Assembly (NCBI RefSeq): GCF_035582795.1
Contig: NC_134367.1
Span: 45,535,062 to 45,599,061, forward strand
Length of the DNA stretch: 64,000 nt
Direction: 5' to 3'
From: Mycteria americana
Taxonomy: Eukaryota > Chordata > Aves > Ciconiiformes > Ciconiidae
Each line of letters begins with the position of its first letter. Positions within the stretch are counted from its first letter, which is position 1. The notes beneath the pieces were generated by a model that worked only from the letters and a program-made list of their open reading frames with translations, did no database searches and was not told the origin of the DNA. Shown in pieces: positions 11,226-23,400 of this stretch. A program made the position numbers and the translations under genes.

Positions 11226-14200
11226 TTTTGGCTTTGCTTGGCTACTGCAGCCCCTGTCTCTTACTTCTGTCTTTTATTTACATATCTAACAACAACTTCA
11301 ATGTCTGTAAATATTAACCAAGCATGTAATTAAATCTTTCTCTATTTATGATTTACGGGTACTCTGCACTTCTCTGCTTTACCTACTGATCTGTTCCCTG
11401 CCCCCGTGCTATCTGAGCAGACCTATGAAATTCCTGCTGACACTCATGCAAATGCCACGTGCAGATTATGCCGCAGCAATAGCCTGCGCTCGCTGGACAG
11501 GAACAGGCTTGACTCCGTCCAGTGAGCAGTGTTTCCAAATCAAATGCATCTTTTAACTTTGAAAGGTCTGGTTAGTGATACAGGGGGGTGAACTTTATCG
11601 CCATTTCCGTCTCCAGCTGGGCAGCGTGCTCACGGAACATCACCTTTCCTTTTCCAGTCATTTTCAAGTTAGAAAGTTTTGTGGGTTTTTTTGCTGAGCT
11701 TTCTCGCTCTCGTTGCACAGAGCAGAGCTGTGGCTGCCCAGTCTTTGCCTGGCACGCTAACTTGAGTGCTGACAGCGTCTGCCTCTGCACACGAGCAAGC
11801 CGACATCCAGGCAGTACTTTTCTCTAACTGCATGGGAGCTGTATAGGCTGTGCAGCAGGATTTTCTTTTTTTTGTTTTAATTCCTTTGATCTCCTGGAAA
11901 TCGGCATGCAAGGGCCAGCTCTCCTAACAGGCCATTTACACTTTAAAAATCTGACTGCTGCCCTGCGTGAGCTGCAGGGCCTGACCCTGGCAAGTATTCG
12001 AAATTCTACTTACGTGTGACTTGCAGGGACACAAACGTTACATGTCTTGTTTTCAAGAGGAGGGTGGCTAAATAATCGCAACGTGTGTGTAGAGATCTGT
12101 GGGGCTTTGAGCCTCATCCTGGAGGTGCCACACCAGGTGAGTGATCAGCTTTCGCTCCGGGTGTAGGACTGACGTATACTTGCAATTTCCCAGGTGGTGG
12201 GAGAATTAATTTTTTAGCCTTTGTAAAGCCCAGTGCGCTTCCAGACAATGGTACAAAGTATGTTTTGTATGTCTCAACTTAGTTTTGAGGCTTTTATTCC
12301 TAGGCCTCATAGCTTACCACAGCTGTAGCTATGAAATCATTTCTGAACTGCTCCTTCTGGAGAGCGAGGGATTACGATGGATCAGGCCGGCTTGCTGGGG
12401 CAGCAAGCTGCGCCAGAGGCCCGGGTTTGAGAAGCGGAGGGGGGCAGCTTCCTTATGAAAGCAACATGTGCCTCTTGGTTCAAGGGCCCAAAGGCAGGAG
12501 TGTATGGCTAGAAAGTTCTTTATCATGTTTGTTCTGCCCTTTCGACGCTTTCACTGTTCCGGTTGTTACCACCAATTGTCTGTGCTGGTGAATAGCAGTT
12601 TTAAACAGCTGTGCAGTTGCATTAAATTAGTGAAGGGTACCACAGCCACAGAGCCTCCGGACAACACATATGCTCCTATTAGTGTCAGGATTCTGCTCTG
12701 GCTCTTAATCATCAGGCTCCAGTGATTACAGAGAAGTCTTTCATGGCAACCTCTTAGCACCTAAGTTTTTGTGCCACACTTTCCTGTCTGGGTCTTTTTG
12801 CTTTTGTTGCAGGACCTACAGGACAGATGGGCGTGCTTTGCTGCACCTGAAGTCAGAAAATGCCACATAGCCCTTGCCAGGTGAGCAAAAACGGGTTATT
12901 TATTGCCAGGTAAGAAAAGACAGCAGTGCCGATGCAAGAGCAGGCAGAGAGGACGCCGGTGCCAGCAGCGGCTCTGCTCTGGCTGAAGGGTCTCTACTAA
13001 GGAGGAGCAGGGGGTGGGAGAGCAAGACTGGCTGTAGCCGTGCAGGAGTCCTGCCGGCAAAGGCTGCCCAGCGAGCTGAAGCTTCTGAATCAGCATGTCC
13101 TTGCTCTGCCATTTTTCCATTTAGTGTCCCTGCCTTCTGAAACCGCACCACTTGCAGGCTCCTGTGTGCGAGCTCCAGATCTGCCTCTGCTGTTCCAAAT
13201 TTTGTACCATTTTTGGCAAACATAAACCTCTGAACCCAACCTTTGCCCCTACCCAGCCTACCAGTTTTGGTACGTACCTCTGAAATGCAGTTTAGCTCAC
13301 TTTTCCCACAGCGCCTTAAAGCTGTCCATAATGAGAATATTTCCACGCTGATGGTTCTGTTACTAGAGTCAGATCAGCACAGTGTGAGAGCAGCTGCCCA
13401 CGCAAGTCACTCGGGTTCCCAGCTGGGAGTGTGCAAGGTAATGGCGCAGGCTGCAACCAGCAAGAACTCACGAGCGCTTCAGGAAAGAGGTCTCCTTACA
13501 AGTGACTAACGCAGCAGCAGTTATTAACTGCCCAGTTCTGTGCATTTCCTTAGATTTACAGATTAAAGCTACTCGTGTGCAGCTAGGCTTTTGGGCCACA
13601 AGGGCTTGAGAGCTGTACTGAAGAGCCTTGGCACTTTTATGCCTGTCCTGTGATCTTCTTTGGGCCATTCCCATAAAGATTAATATTTCATCCTTTATAT
13701 AGCATACTTCACTTTTGAGTCCCGAGATACGTTATCAGCTCCTTTTAGCTATAAATAACCACAATGGCCATCAGCTGCTTTGTGTTTTTTATCCAAAAAA
13801 GATGCTATTTCCAGAAGCAGCAGCACCAACAGCCCTTTGGTCTCTATGGAGCATTTCACACCCAAGCACTGACCAAAGAAATCCTTATATTTTAGGAGCC
13901 AGCGTGCAGCAAATCTGCTTCTGTGCACTAGTGTTCCTTCCCTTTCTAGTTGTGGCTTGTGGTTTTCTTCTTAACTTAGCAGCTTTCAGGGAACATACCT
14001 GACTCTCAGAATAGTTCAAACTTCTGTAACTCTTTTTCTTCCAAGTTTTGCCTTCCCCGGTTACCCTCCCCCAAACCTGTACAGACATTTAGTACATCAG
14101 TTGCAGAATCATGGAGAAATAGATAATTGAATATTCACACATGCAGAAACAACACAGGCAGAATGTGGAACAATGTGGAAACAAGCGCGAAAAGAGGCGG

Positions 14201-17200
14201 CATCTGTTTATTGAAAATTAGAATGTAGAATAAATTAAGAGGGCAAGGTTAAAACACTTCATCTGCAGGCAGAGTTTGTAGGGGAGGAAGACTTTGCAGG
14301 AAGTTTAGCACATAGACTATATAAAGGGCTTATACAGTTTTATTTTTGCAAAACAGGCTGGTTTGTTTTTTTTTTTTTGAAGGACACATTTTAAAGGGGA
14401 AAAAAAGTGTCCACATCGAGAATGGTTTTCCAGTAGAGATGATTATATATAGTTGTTTCACAGTAATGCCAGAATTAAAACACTTGTTAACTCTTACTGT
14501 GGGTAGATTAGGCTATGTTGCAATGCTTCAAGTACTGAAGAACAGAGTATTTTCAGCAATGCCCTCAATTCATGTGAGTGATTTGCTAATTTTTCCACCA
14601 GTGCCAATACAGGTCATGTTGGCCATTTCTAAAATGAATAATGAATTTAGCAAGCTTGAATTTTTAATACCAGTTTGGGTGACATTCTACAGGGAGGAGA
14701 GTAGATCCAAGATAGTGTTTGATGGACTGAAAAATGCAGTGAATTTGGTTGTGACATGGAATTACCCTGCTGGCATTTCCCAAGGCCTGCAAAGACACCA
14801 TAACTATGAATACAGGATCTGAGTTTTATAACTGTTTTTTTTTGTTTTGTTTTATGCATACCCTCACATTTTGTACATTAAACCTACAAAAGGTTTACCA
14901 TTTTAAAGCTGCTCAAGTAGACAAAAGCCATATTCTAGTCATTCATCATAAAACAAGCTTAATTATGCTAGGACATATTGACACTGCATCAGATTTTTAA
15001 TCTTCAACATAATTTTATAACCATTGCTAACAGATGGGCTGATTACACTGAATTTTAGTTTTAAGTAATAGTTAAAAATGATAAAATATGATTAAACTGA
15101 AAATACCCATGCATACATAATTTTCAGAAGCTACTGAAAGAAGGAAAACCAGAGCGTGATAAAACCTCTTTTTTGTTTCCTGAGGGAAATACATTGCATT
15201 TAGGGGGACAGATATCAAAGTTCCGTAAATGACTCTGTAAGTAGTGTATGCTATTGGCAGCTCCTCTTCTGTGCAGTTACCACAGATATGCAGAACCTTA
15301 TTCTTACCATAGTTCTGCTGCTCTATTCCAGCATAAAAGGTGTAAATTTTTCTATTTCAGAAGCTGTTTTATTGAAACAAGTGCCTCCCCCCCACTATTT
15401 TTTGGTCATTGAAAATGAAAGCAAGGAGTAATTTAAATTACCATGTTCCTGCTCTTTAACAAATGGGAAATTCTGATAAAATAGAGGGAGAGCTTTGTGG
15501 GGCTAATGGAAGTTGCATGTGAATTTTGAACAGAAGGTGTCTTCAGTTATCATTTTAAGGTTACTGAAGGAAAGATAAGCCAGACTTCCCTCTCCCTGCC
15601 ATAGTTCATGATGTGCTGGACATGTGTTTCGTATCACAAGGATGATAATGGGTCAGAGGTGATCAGTATCCTGAATTCTGGCATAGGGACAATATAAAAA
15701 TGACATATTTTCTATTCAGCTCTCAATTCTATATATTGCAAAAAGAAAAGGGCATCGTAGTCCTCTACCCACTTATATCCTGAGACAGTCCTCTGGCCAA
15801 CGAGATCAGCACAGAAAATCCTCACAAGGTTCACGCCTGCTGTACTTCAAACAGGTCTCCCGTCAGCATTATTAGTGTTTCTAAATGGAAGGAGATATTG
15901 GGCATGGACCATGCAAGAGGCTTGGGGAAAGAAAAAGCTTACTCAGATTTAATATTTTGTTATAACTCCATTGACTTACTTATGGTGATCCTGTAGTGAG
16001 AGTAATTAATGTTCAAAATAGCTTAACATCACCAACTTTTCATATATAGAACGGGAGCAGGACTCAGCCCAGGTATGTATGTTGAAGTTTCTCTGAATTT
16101 CATTAGGAACTTTTTTCAGGCTACAACCTTTTTTCAGGCTCTTTTCACCCTCAATTATGGAAGCTACAAGTGCAGTAAATGTCCACCTTTGCAAGCAATG
16201 TTATTTTTAAACACACTGTGAGAGCCCTTACCTTCCAAGAAGTACAATGCTGCCCTATGCTACAAAAATGCAGGCCAAAGGAGGATCCTGTAAAAGGCAA
16301 AATCAGGCTATTACTTTACGGTGACGTTCAGACCCAAACTGGAGCAAAACAAAGCTGTCTGGAGCAGGCATGTGTGTGTTAGTGCAGTCAACACACTCAC
16401 CCGCAGCGTGGCTTTGGCACATCAGATCTGACCTGACTTTTAACTCAGACCACTGCTGTGCCTCTGTAGCGTGTTGTCTTGCACCCAACAGTGGTTTGCC
16501 TTTCAGCCCTCTGTTAATATCAAATGCTCCTGCGAGACAACAGGCTGACAGTCAGCATCGCCTTCTACAGCAGCATGTGCGGGCAGGTGCTGGCTGAAAA
16601 GAAGGCAATGAAGGAAGGACCCAGGTAGGGCTCTTAGCAGGGCTGTTGCTCCAAGCCTGTGAGAGGACGCAAAAGCCTGAATGAGCTGGGTAGAAGAAGC
16701 AGAACTGCACTGGTGTCTGTCTGTCCACCTACCAGTGGTATTGGTACCAGCGCATTGCTTGCAAGAGTCACTGACCCCTAACAAATCCACAATGCTCAGG
16801 TCGTTTGCGGCAAGCACCTACTTTAAGGTCTGGCATGCCCCTGGAACCATGGCCCCCACCAGCGACCTGATTCACACAGCTGCTGCTGTCAGGGGTCGGT
16901 AACACCCAAATGGCAGTTTCTGTTGTCTTCTCTGCAGTCAGTGACAGAGCTCCTGTGAATTACCGGTCTTTATTATATATGGAGTAAGGCTTGGTACGTA
17001 TCGCTAGGAAGGTGAACTTTGGACGTACTTTTCTTCATCTGCTGGAAATCACCTTGGAGTTGAGGCATGACCCTTTTCCTGTAATCAACAATCTTGTCAC
17101 AGACTCACAGAAGCCTTGCTTAATAGCTTTCCTGTGATACTCACTTGGGACACAGTGGCAAATGGGCATCTGATCTATATTGCTTAGTGGAAAGCAGATC

Positions 17201-19787
17201 CTCCTGCAAATGGATCAGCAGAGAAAGACATCTGCCCAGCACTCGTGGCAGCTTCGGCTAATTCATTGCCCATTACTCCTGAGAAACAAAGCCTCCGAAA
17301 ACTGTAAGGCAGGGCAAGGCAGTGATACATCTTCACCCTGTGGTCTGCAGAGGATTTCTGTTCTGATGCTCCCTGGATTTCTCCCAGTCTTGACAACAGA
17401 TGTCTGAAATTGCCTGTCCCAACACCCACAATGCAAAAAGACTGTGATCTCTCAGTGCGCCTCTGGGGTTGGGATACGACTGACTAGTAATACCAGAAGG
17501 GTCTACCGATTCCAGTTCAGATTTAAAACGCTTATGAAGCACCCATACACGCTGGCAGGAAAACTGCTCAGAAGCAAGAGGTATACCTAAGTTTAACATT
17601 AGGAGTTGCTGAGGTGCTCAAAATTATTCTTAGCTGCTCTCCAAAGTCACTGCACACTTAAGTATCTGCTGACTAAACCCTACGGCAATGTTTTCAGCTG
17701 CCGCAGAGCCAAGCTGCATGCTACCAGGCTATTGATCCCTGGCAGAGCTAACAGCTGAGCTGCTTCTGCTTTCACACTTTTCCTACTCTGCATACAGGGT
17801 CCAATACAGATGCCTCGGCACCCACCCACCGATTTCAGCTTTGCACAAATGACTATGGGGATGAGTCTTTGGTGGAGAGAGAAGAGGAAAGCAGGCTTTG
17901 CAGGGGATGAGTTCCCTTCTTCTGACAGAGGTTAAGGATACCACTCATCAGTAGGTAGAAATCTTATTTTCAGATCCCCTCTTTACCTGATTTACAGCAA
18001 GGTTCTATCCTGTTGTTTGTTAAGCAAAGTAAAGAGGCAGACTTCGCATCTTATGCAGATGAACTGCTCATCCAGTCTCAAAGCTTTCCAGGATCTGCTC
18101 TTTAGCTTAAGCAGTTCTCCATGCATTGTGTAAGGAAGTTAGACATTTGTACTGTTTTTAAACCAAACTGTTCATATGTAAAATAATATAGAAAGGTTTA
18201 ATTTAAATAACATTCAGTGTCCTAAGTAGCCTTTATATAGACAGCATCTAATATGACATAATACATAATTTCTTTTAGTTCATGGTGGTTTTCAGTCTTT
18301 ACTTTTTCTATGTTTACTTAAATTCAGCACTTTCTTCTTTTCTCCTAACTGATTTTGGACTGTTGTTTTGGTGTATACTTAGTAAGTCAGCCCAGACTAA
18401 CACTCTGCAAGCCTTCATCTCATTAATATTATCAGAACTGTCAGTCACATCTGCAAATGTCCATACCAAATAATTAGACCAAACCAGATTGCCCATTTGG
18501 CAGTGGTTGATGAATACGATGCAAAATGCTTTATTTCTGTTCGCATTAACTTTTTGACAGAGAAGAATGATAATTTCCAAACTGTTTAAATTGGTTTCTC
18601 ATGCACCAGGAGCTGTTACACATTTACATAAAGCTCTGTTGCTTTTTCAGAAAATTCCAACCACTACAGATAGTATTAAATATGTCTTTAACAATCTATT
18701 AAACACATCATTAAATGTTTTGTTATGATGTCTGCTCTATCCTTTAAAAGTCAAAGGTTTTACTTCCAGGAAGTAATACTACAGTCAGACATCTGTTCTA
18801 TAATCTACTGTGTGGTAGGACTCAAATTTCGTAAGACATCTCTATTAATCTCTCTTGGAGAGTTGTTTTTATTTATTTATTTTTTTATTTTTTTTAAAAA
18901 GCTTTTTAGAAGCACAATCCTCTTGAGATGAATAAAACTCCTCCCAGGTACAGAAGCTTACAAGAAGCTAAAATGCAAGTTCAATAAGCCACTTTCATAA
19001 TGAAAAGAACCTCCATGTTCTGCACTATTAAGTAGCCTAAAGAGGCTTTTAGTTACTGCATTATCTGAAGTAACGACAGCTGATTTAGGCAAAAAGATTA
19101 TCTAGTTTGACTTGATAAGATTACTGTAACGAAAGAGAAGCTGCTCTGAACAAGATTTCAGGGATTTTTGTGGAGCTGTTAGACACAAAAATAATCTTTC
19201 CTTCCCATTAATATTGTAAAGTTAAAATCTGAGTAACTTTAAAAGTAAGCAGCCTGTTCTCCAGTGTTGCCATTAGGGGCAAACTTACCACTCCCAAAGT
19301 CCAGTAAGTAGTTGCAGAAATACAGGTTATTGAGGGAAGCGAAAAGTGTGAATACCACAGGCATTAATGAAAGTTTCCTGAGAACTTTAGGAAAAAAAAT
19401 ATATAGAAAAAGTTACAGAGCTAGACCTGTCCTGGAAAGACCCCCAAAATAATCTATAACTCAGCAAAATATTTGAAAGATCCAACATTCCAGGCAAACA
19501 GGAATAATTACTAGCCTATGATCATATGGAATAAATTCCCCAAATAAGTATTTTCTTTAGAAGTCTGTTGTCTCTTCTTTTTTTCTCACACCATTTACAG
19601 CTAGTCTAAGTTAACTGGATAATTAACAGTGTCATGACTAATAAAAAGATCGAGGGATCACTGTAAACTGTGGGTTAAGTTTAAGAACATAGTATTGAAA
19701 AGGAAGAGGACAGGAAATCTGAACCTACCTTTTCTCATATTACCCACAAAGACAACAGAAGAGATTTTAGACTGGAATCTGAAAGAC
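11226..19787. other. Intergenic region between convergent KLHL32 and MMS22L
   Basis: About 8.5 kb lies between the two predicted cleavage sites. It is comparatively GC-rich with scattered CpG up to about 17,900 (for example 12,900-13,100) and AT-rich afterwards. The open frames present (158 codons at 14346-14822 on +, 148 codons at 12900-13346 on -) have no recognisable domain and no splice context. A short tandem duplication lies at 16111-16140 and a T-rich stretch with TTTATTTATTTATTT at 18870-18897. No CR1 copy is visible. Confidence 0.6.
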
Positions 19788-19801
19788 TTTAATGTTTTAA
19801 T
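19788..19801 (-). terminator. MMS22L: Candidate ATTAAA poly(A) signals of MMS22L
   Basis: Two ATTAAA hexamers lie about 600 bases past the stop, followed on the - strand by a GT-rich stretch. The use of these signals is inferred. More distant AATAAA motifs near 18,530 and 18,875 are alternatives. Confidence 0.4.
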
Positions 19802-20252
19802 ACAGGTGTAAGGTTAAGACAGCTATATACATTTTGTGGAACACGTACACAAGCCCTCTTAACAAATGACAGCTTTATCATACTGGCAGAACTGATGAAT
19901 GCACTGCATTCAAGTTCAGTACTAGAGATCACAATTTTTCTCATTCTACTAAAATAATAAATTAGAAATTACAAAGTTATGATTTGCTTAAGAACATAAT
20001 GAGATTTTTCAGAAGTACAGTGTTAAGAGGGTCAGGTCTCATTCAATGTGAATTGAGTTTTGTGAAATTACTTTGATTCTTTGAAATCCTGTCTCATATG
20101 TTGCAATACAAGCTCTGCTCATATAGACATTTTAACATGTAATAAATGTGCCATACCTTTCAATTGCCATTCAACAGTATATTGAGAGTTACTCTTCAGA
20201 TGCATGACAATATTCAAATACCACAGAAATTATTATAATTAATACATAACTT

Positions 20253-20264
20253 GGGGGGGGGGGG
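20253..20264 (+). repeat. G12 homopolymer
   Basis: Twelve G in a row, about 130 bases past the MMS22L stop. It would be C12 in the MMS22L transcript if the 3' UTR extends this far. Confidence 0.9.
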
Positions 20265-20395
20265 AACCCACAGAATTGATAAATGTATTGCCATTGTAAA
20301 GAAAAAGAACTTGGCTAGTGTGTCATAGAGTGCAGTTTTAGGTATCAACAGGGTCGGAACATCCGAGAGGAAAACGATTAATCACCAGCACACTG

Positions 20396-20477
20396 CTAAC
20401 CTGTCTCATTTTCCAGTTTTTGTATCTCATTTTGTCCAGCCTCTGCAAGGTAAGATAAGAATCTTTTATAGGCTTCT
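20396..20477 (-). CDS. MMS22L: MMS22L terminal coding exon
   Basis: Acceptor TTTTTTCAACAG ends at 20478. One base completes arginine, then the exon encodes EAYKRFLSYLAEAGQNEIQK and LENETG, followed by TAG at 20398-20396. This matches the MMS22L C-terminus in length and pattern. Confidence 0.95.
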
Positions 20478-23400
20478 CTGTTGAAAAAAACAAAAGAAGG
20501 TAACACGTTACTTAATCTCACACATCCTAGGAGTAAAAGCACATAATTCCCCAAAACATTGTCTACATATTGGGATATTAAAACACAGTAACTTTCCTTC
20601 CACCCCATCCCCCCATCTATTCAACTGCTTTGTTTGCTGTGAATTTTTAGCATGCCCAGGTTGGAAGAAGAATAAGGATTGCATTGTTTACGGCTACAAG
20701 TCTACTTGCTTAGTAAACTGCTGTGAAATATAATTTTTTTTTAACTTTAAAACATGGAGTTTCCAAGGCTTGGATGAGATTGGCATTCCAACTTCATCAT
20801 GCTTGCTATCTGATTTCTGCATAAGAAATCTCTCTGTGACTCGTGCTACAGCACAGTGATGTGAGCTACTGGCACTAGGGAGCAGACTGGCACTGACTGG
20901 CACTGCATCATCCTCAGCAAAGGGCAACGACCATTTTAAAATAAGCCTGGAATTCAGAAGGGGACTGTCACTCAAGTGGATCTTCCAGAAGAGTGCAAAT
21001 GTGTTGACAAGACTTTTCACCTTAAGTTCATTCTAATACCCTCCAATGTAGACAATATAATTATTGTTAAAAGTACTGCCTTTGACACTTAGGTCTATTC
21101 TAATGATCTATCTTTTTCATGAAATATTAACGTGAGTAAACAAAACTGCAGTTTTCATACTACTTCCTTGCAATAACAACACTGGACATCACCTCTGTAA
21201 GCATCTAATGCAACTTCTGATCTTTGGTTTTTTTATATGTATGGGTTTGCACTTTAATATCTACAGTAATTGCACAGAATATGTTAATATAATGGTATTT
21301 AATGGCCAGGACTGAAGGGAGAAAATCAGTTATTAGTGTTCTTACAATAAAATGTTAATGGATCACATTAGACCACTGGGTAATGGAGCACATTCTAAAT
21401 ACAAATCATTAATACAAAACATCAACAGATTTGATGATAACATATACGTTAAGTGATGAGGCTAAAAGAAATATAGCTCTTCAGTAATCTCCAAGCATAT
21501 ATTTCAGGAAGCTCAAACAACCTGCTTTTTTTTCATATTTTGTAGGTAAAGGAATGAATTTTACCTTACCAACAGTATAAAAAAATATGAAAATTGGCTA
21601 TGAAATACATTATCAAAAGATCAAAAGCAGGCAGTATGAAAATCCTGCATATAATGGTACTTCAGTCTGACCTTGGGTGAATTCCCTTAAATAAAAGCTA
21701 ATGTATTTGTTGGTAGAGGATAATAAAAAGTGAATAATATAATTACAAATGAGTTAAATATATTTTTCATTAAATGGAAAATTAACACCCTGTGACTAGC
21801 CTTTACTGTCTCATGAGTTACATTCTTGCACAACTCTGGGTTTTTTATAGCCCAGGCCCTGCTGATGTGCACCTCAAAACTTCTCCAGCCTGAGGCGTGA
21901 GTAGGATCCTACCCTTTGAGTAGTCCCAGTATGTGCATTAATGCAAACACTGAGGCCAGACCCTTGCTCAGACCACACAAGGGTCAAGGGCCAGCCATCC
22001 AGTGAGCAGAACTAAGAGGAGGAGCCCTTTTGGCTTGGGTGCCACATCGGACAGAGCTTCCTGGAGTTTTGTAACAGCATTTATTATATAGGTGCTGAGA
22101 GTTCACTGCTGCATCTGCACCCAGAGATGCCACCGTCTGTGCAGAGCTGCTCACCTCCTGTGCCACTTCCTTCTAACGCCAGATGGATTCACAAGTCAAA
22201 TGTTTCTGTCCTAAGTTCTTGGGGGCAAAGGGAGCAACTGTGAGTCTGTGGTGCCTATCAGAGAGAGGAGGCTAGCCTTTTCTGGACACCCACAACTCTC
22301 CGATGTTTATATTATGAGAGAACTCTTGAAATTAAGCCATAGGTATTTCTTTTCCAAGCATCTCAGATCGCACCTGATTATACTGTGATTTTAGATATGA
22401 CCCATAAAGTCCTCTAAAACAGGAACTGACAGGAAAATTCTTTGGGGCAGGAATTCCTCTGTATTCTGGTTTGGAACATATAGTGTAGTGAGCAGAGGCA
22501 AGCTTGCTTCGCATAAATTCTACTGGGGTCTGGAGCCCTAGTATCAAAACATCTCTGAAAATATATAGCAAATATAGATGGCTTAAAACCAGGAAGAGGC
22601 CTGAGTGAAGGGAGATCTCTGGCTGAACGCACTTAAAAATCACTCATTTTTGAGTCTCTGTGCTGCTGTCTAACATTGCTTTCTTTCAAGAGAATAAACT
22701 TCTACTGCTCATTGTCAAAAAACAATATTAAATAAAAATCAAACCTCTGTGCAGCATTTCTTCCAAGACCTTGTTTGTGCTCTGAATCCTTCAGAGACTG
22801 TGTGATTGTGGGAATCAGGCTGGTAACTAACGTCTGATCCAAGACAGCCACTGTTTCTAGTATGCTGAAAACCCGGTGATCATACACGGCAGTATACTCC
22901 TGGATAAACTGCCTGAGGGGGACACAGAGGCATTTAATGCAAGGTCAAAACTAGATGCAGAGAACATGCCAAGAACAACTGAAGAGTCTAATCAGAACAA
23001 GCAATCTGGCTGCATGGCAATTTTCGCATTGTTACACTGAAATACTCTACATGGAATACTTCCTCTAAACAAAGCCATGCTTTTGAAGGCTAATGCTAAA
23101 AAAACCCACACGTTTATTTTCAAGCAAATTGTCAGATTCTGCTGCTGTTTCACCAGGGCTAACTTGTTCCAGAGCACCTTACTTTGTAATAGGCCTGAAT
23201 GCAAAACTAAAACATGTATTTATGATTTAATAAAAAATAATAATAATAATAAAAAAGACCAGCAGAACAAGAGGTCTAGATTCAAGTCTGCAGAAATAAT
23301 GTTGGCATTTCTTATAAAGCTCCAGTAGATCTTAAGCAGGACAGACCAGTGGATGGAAGTGCACCCATTTGTCTTCCTGATGGTTTGAGGCCTTTAAAGA

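Larger units (their letters stand above)
19788..20395 (-). other. MMS22L: MMS22L 3' UTR (inferred)
   Basis: This is inferred between the stop codon and two closely spaced ATTAAA signals on the - strand (19801-19796 and 19793-19788). About 40 bases further on lies a T/G-rich element (TGTTGTCTTTGTGGG). It also contains a run of 12 G on the + strand (20253-20264). No canonical AATAAA occurs on the - strand between the stop and this point. Confidence 0.4.

Noticed and set aside
12900-13346. 148-codon open frame on the - strand
   Set aside because: It lies in a locally GC-rich stretch where stops are rarer. Overlapping open frames in other phases are equally long and no domain is recognised.
14346-14822. 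158-codon open frame on the + strand between the two genes
   Set aside because: No homology is recognised, there is a run of phenylalanines from a poly-T tract, and there is no promoter, splice or conservation evidence.
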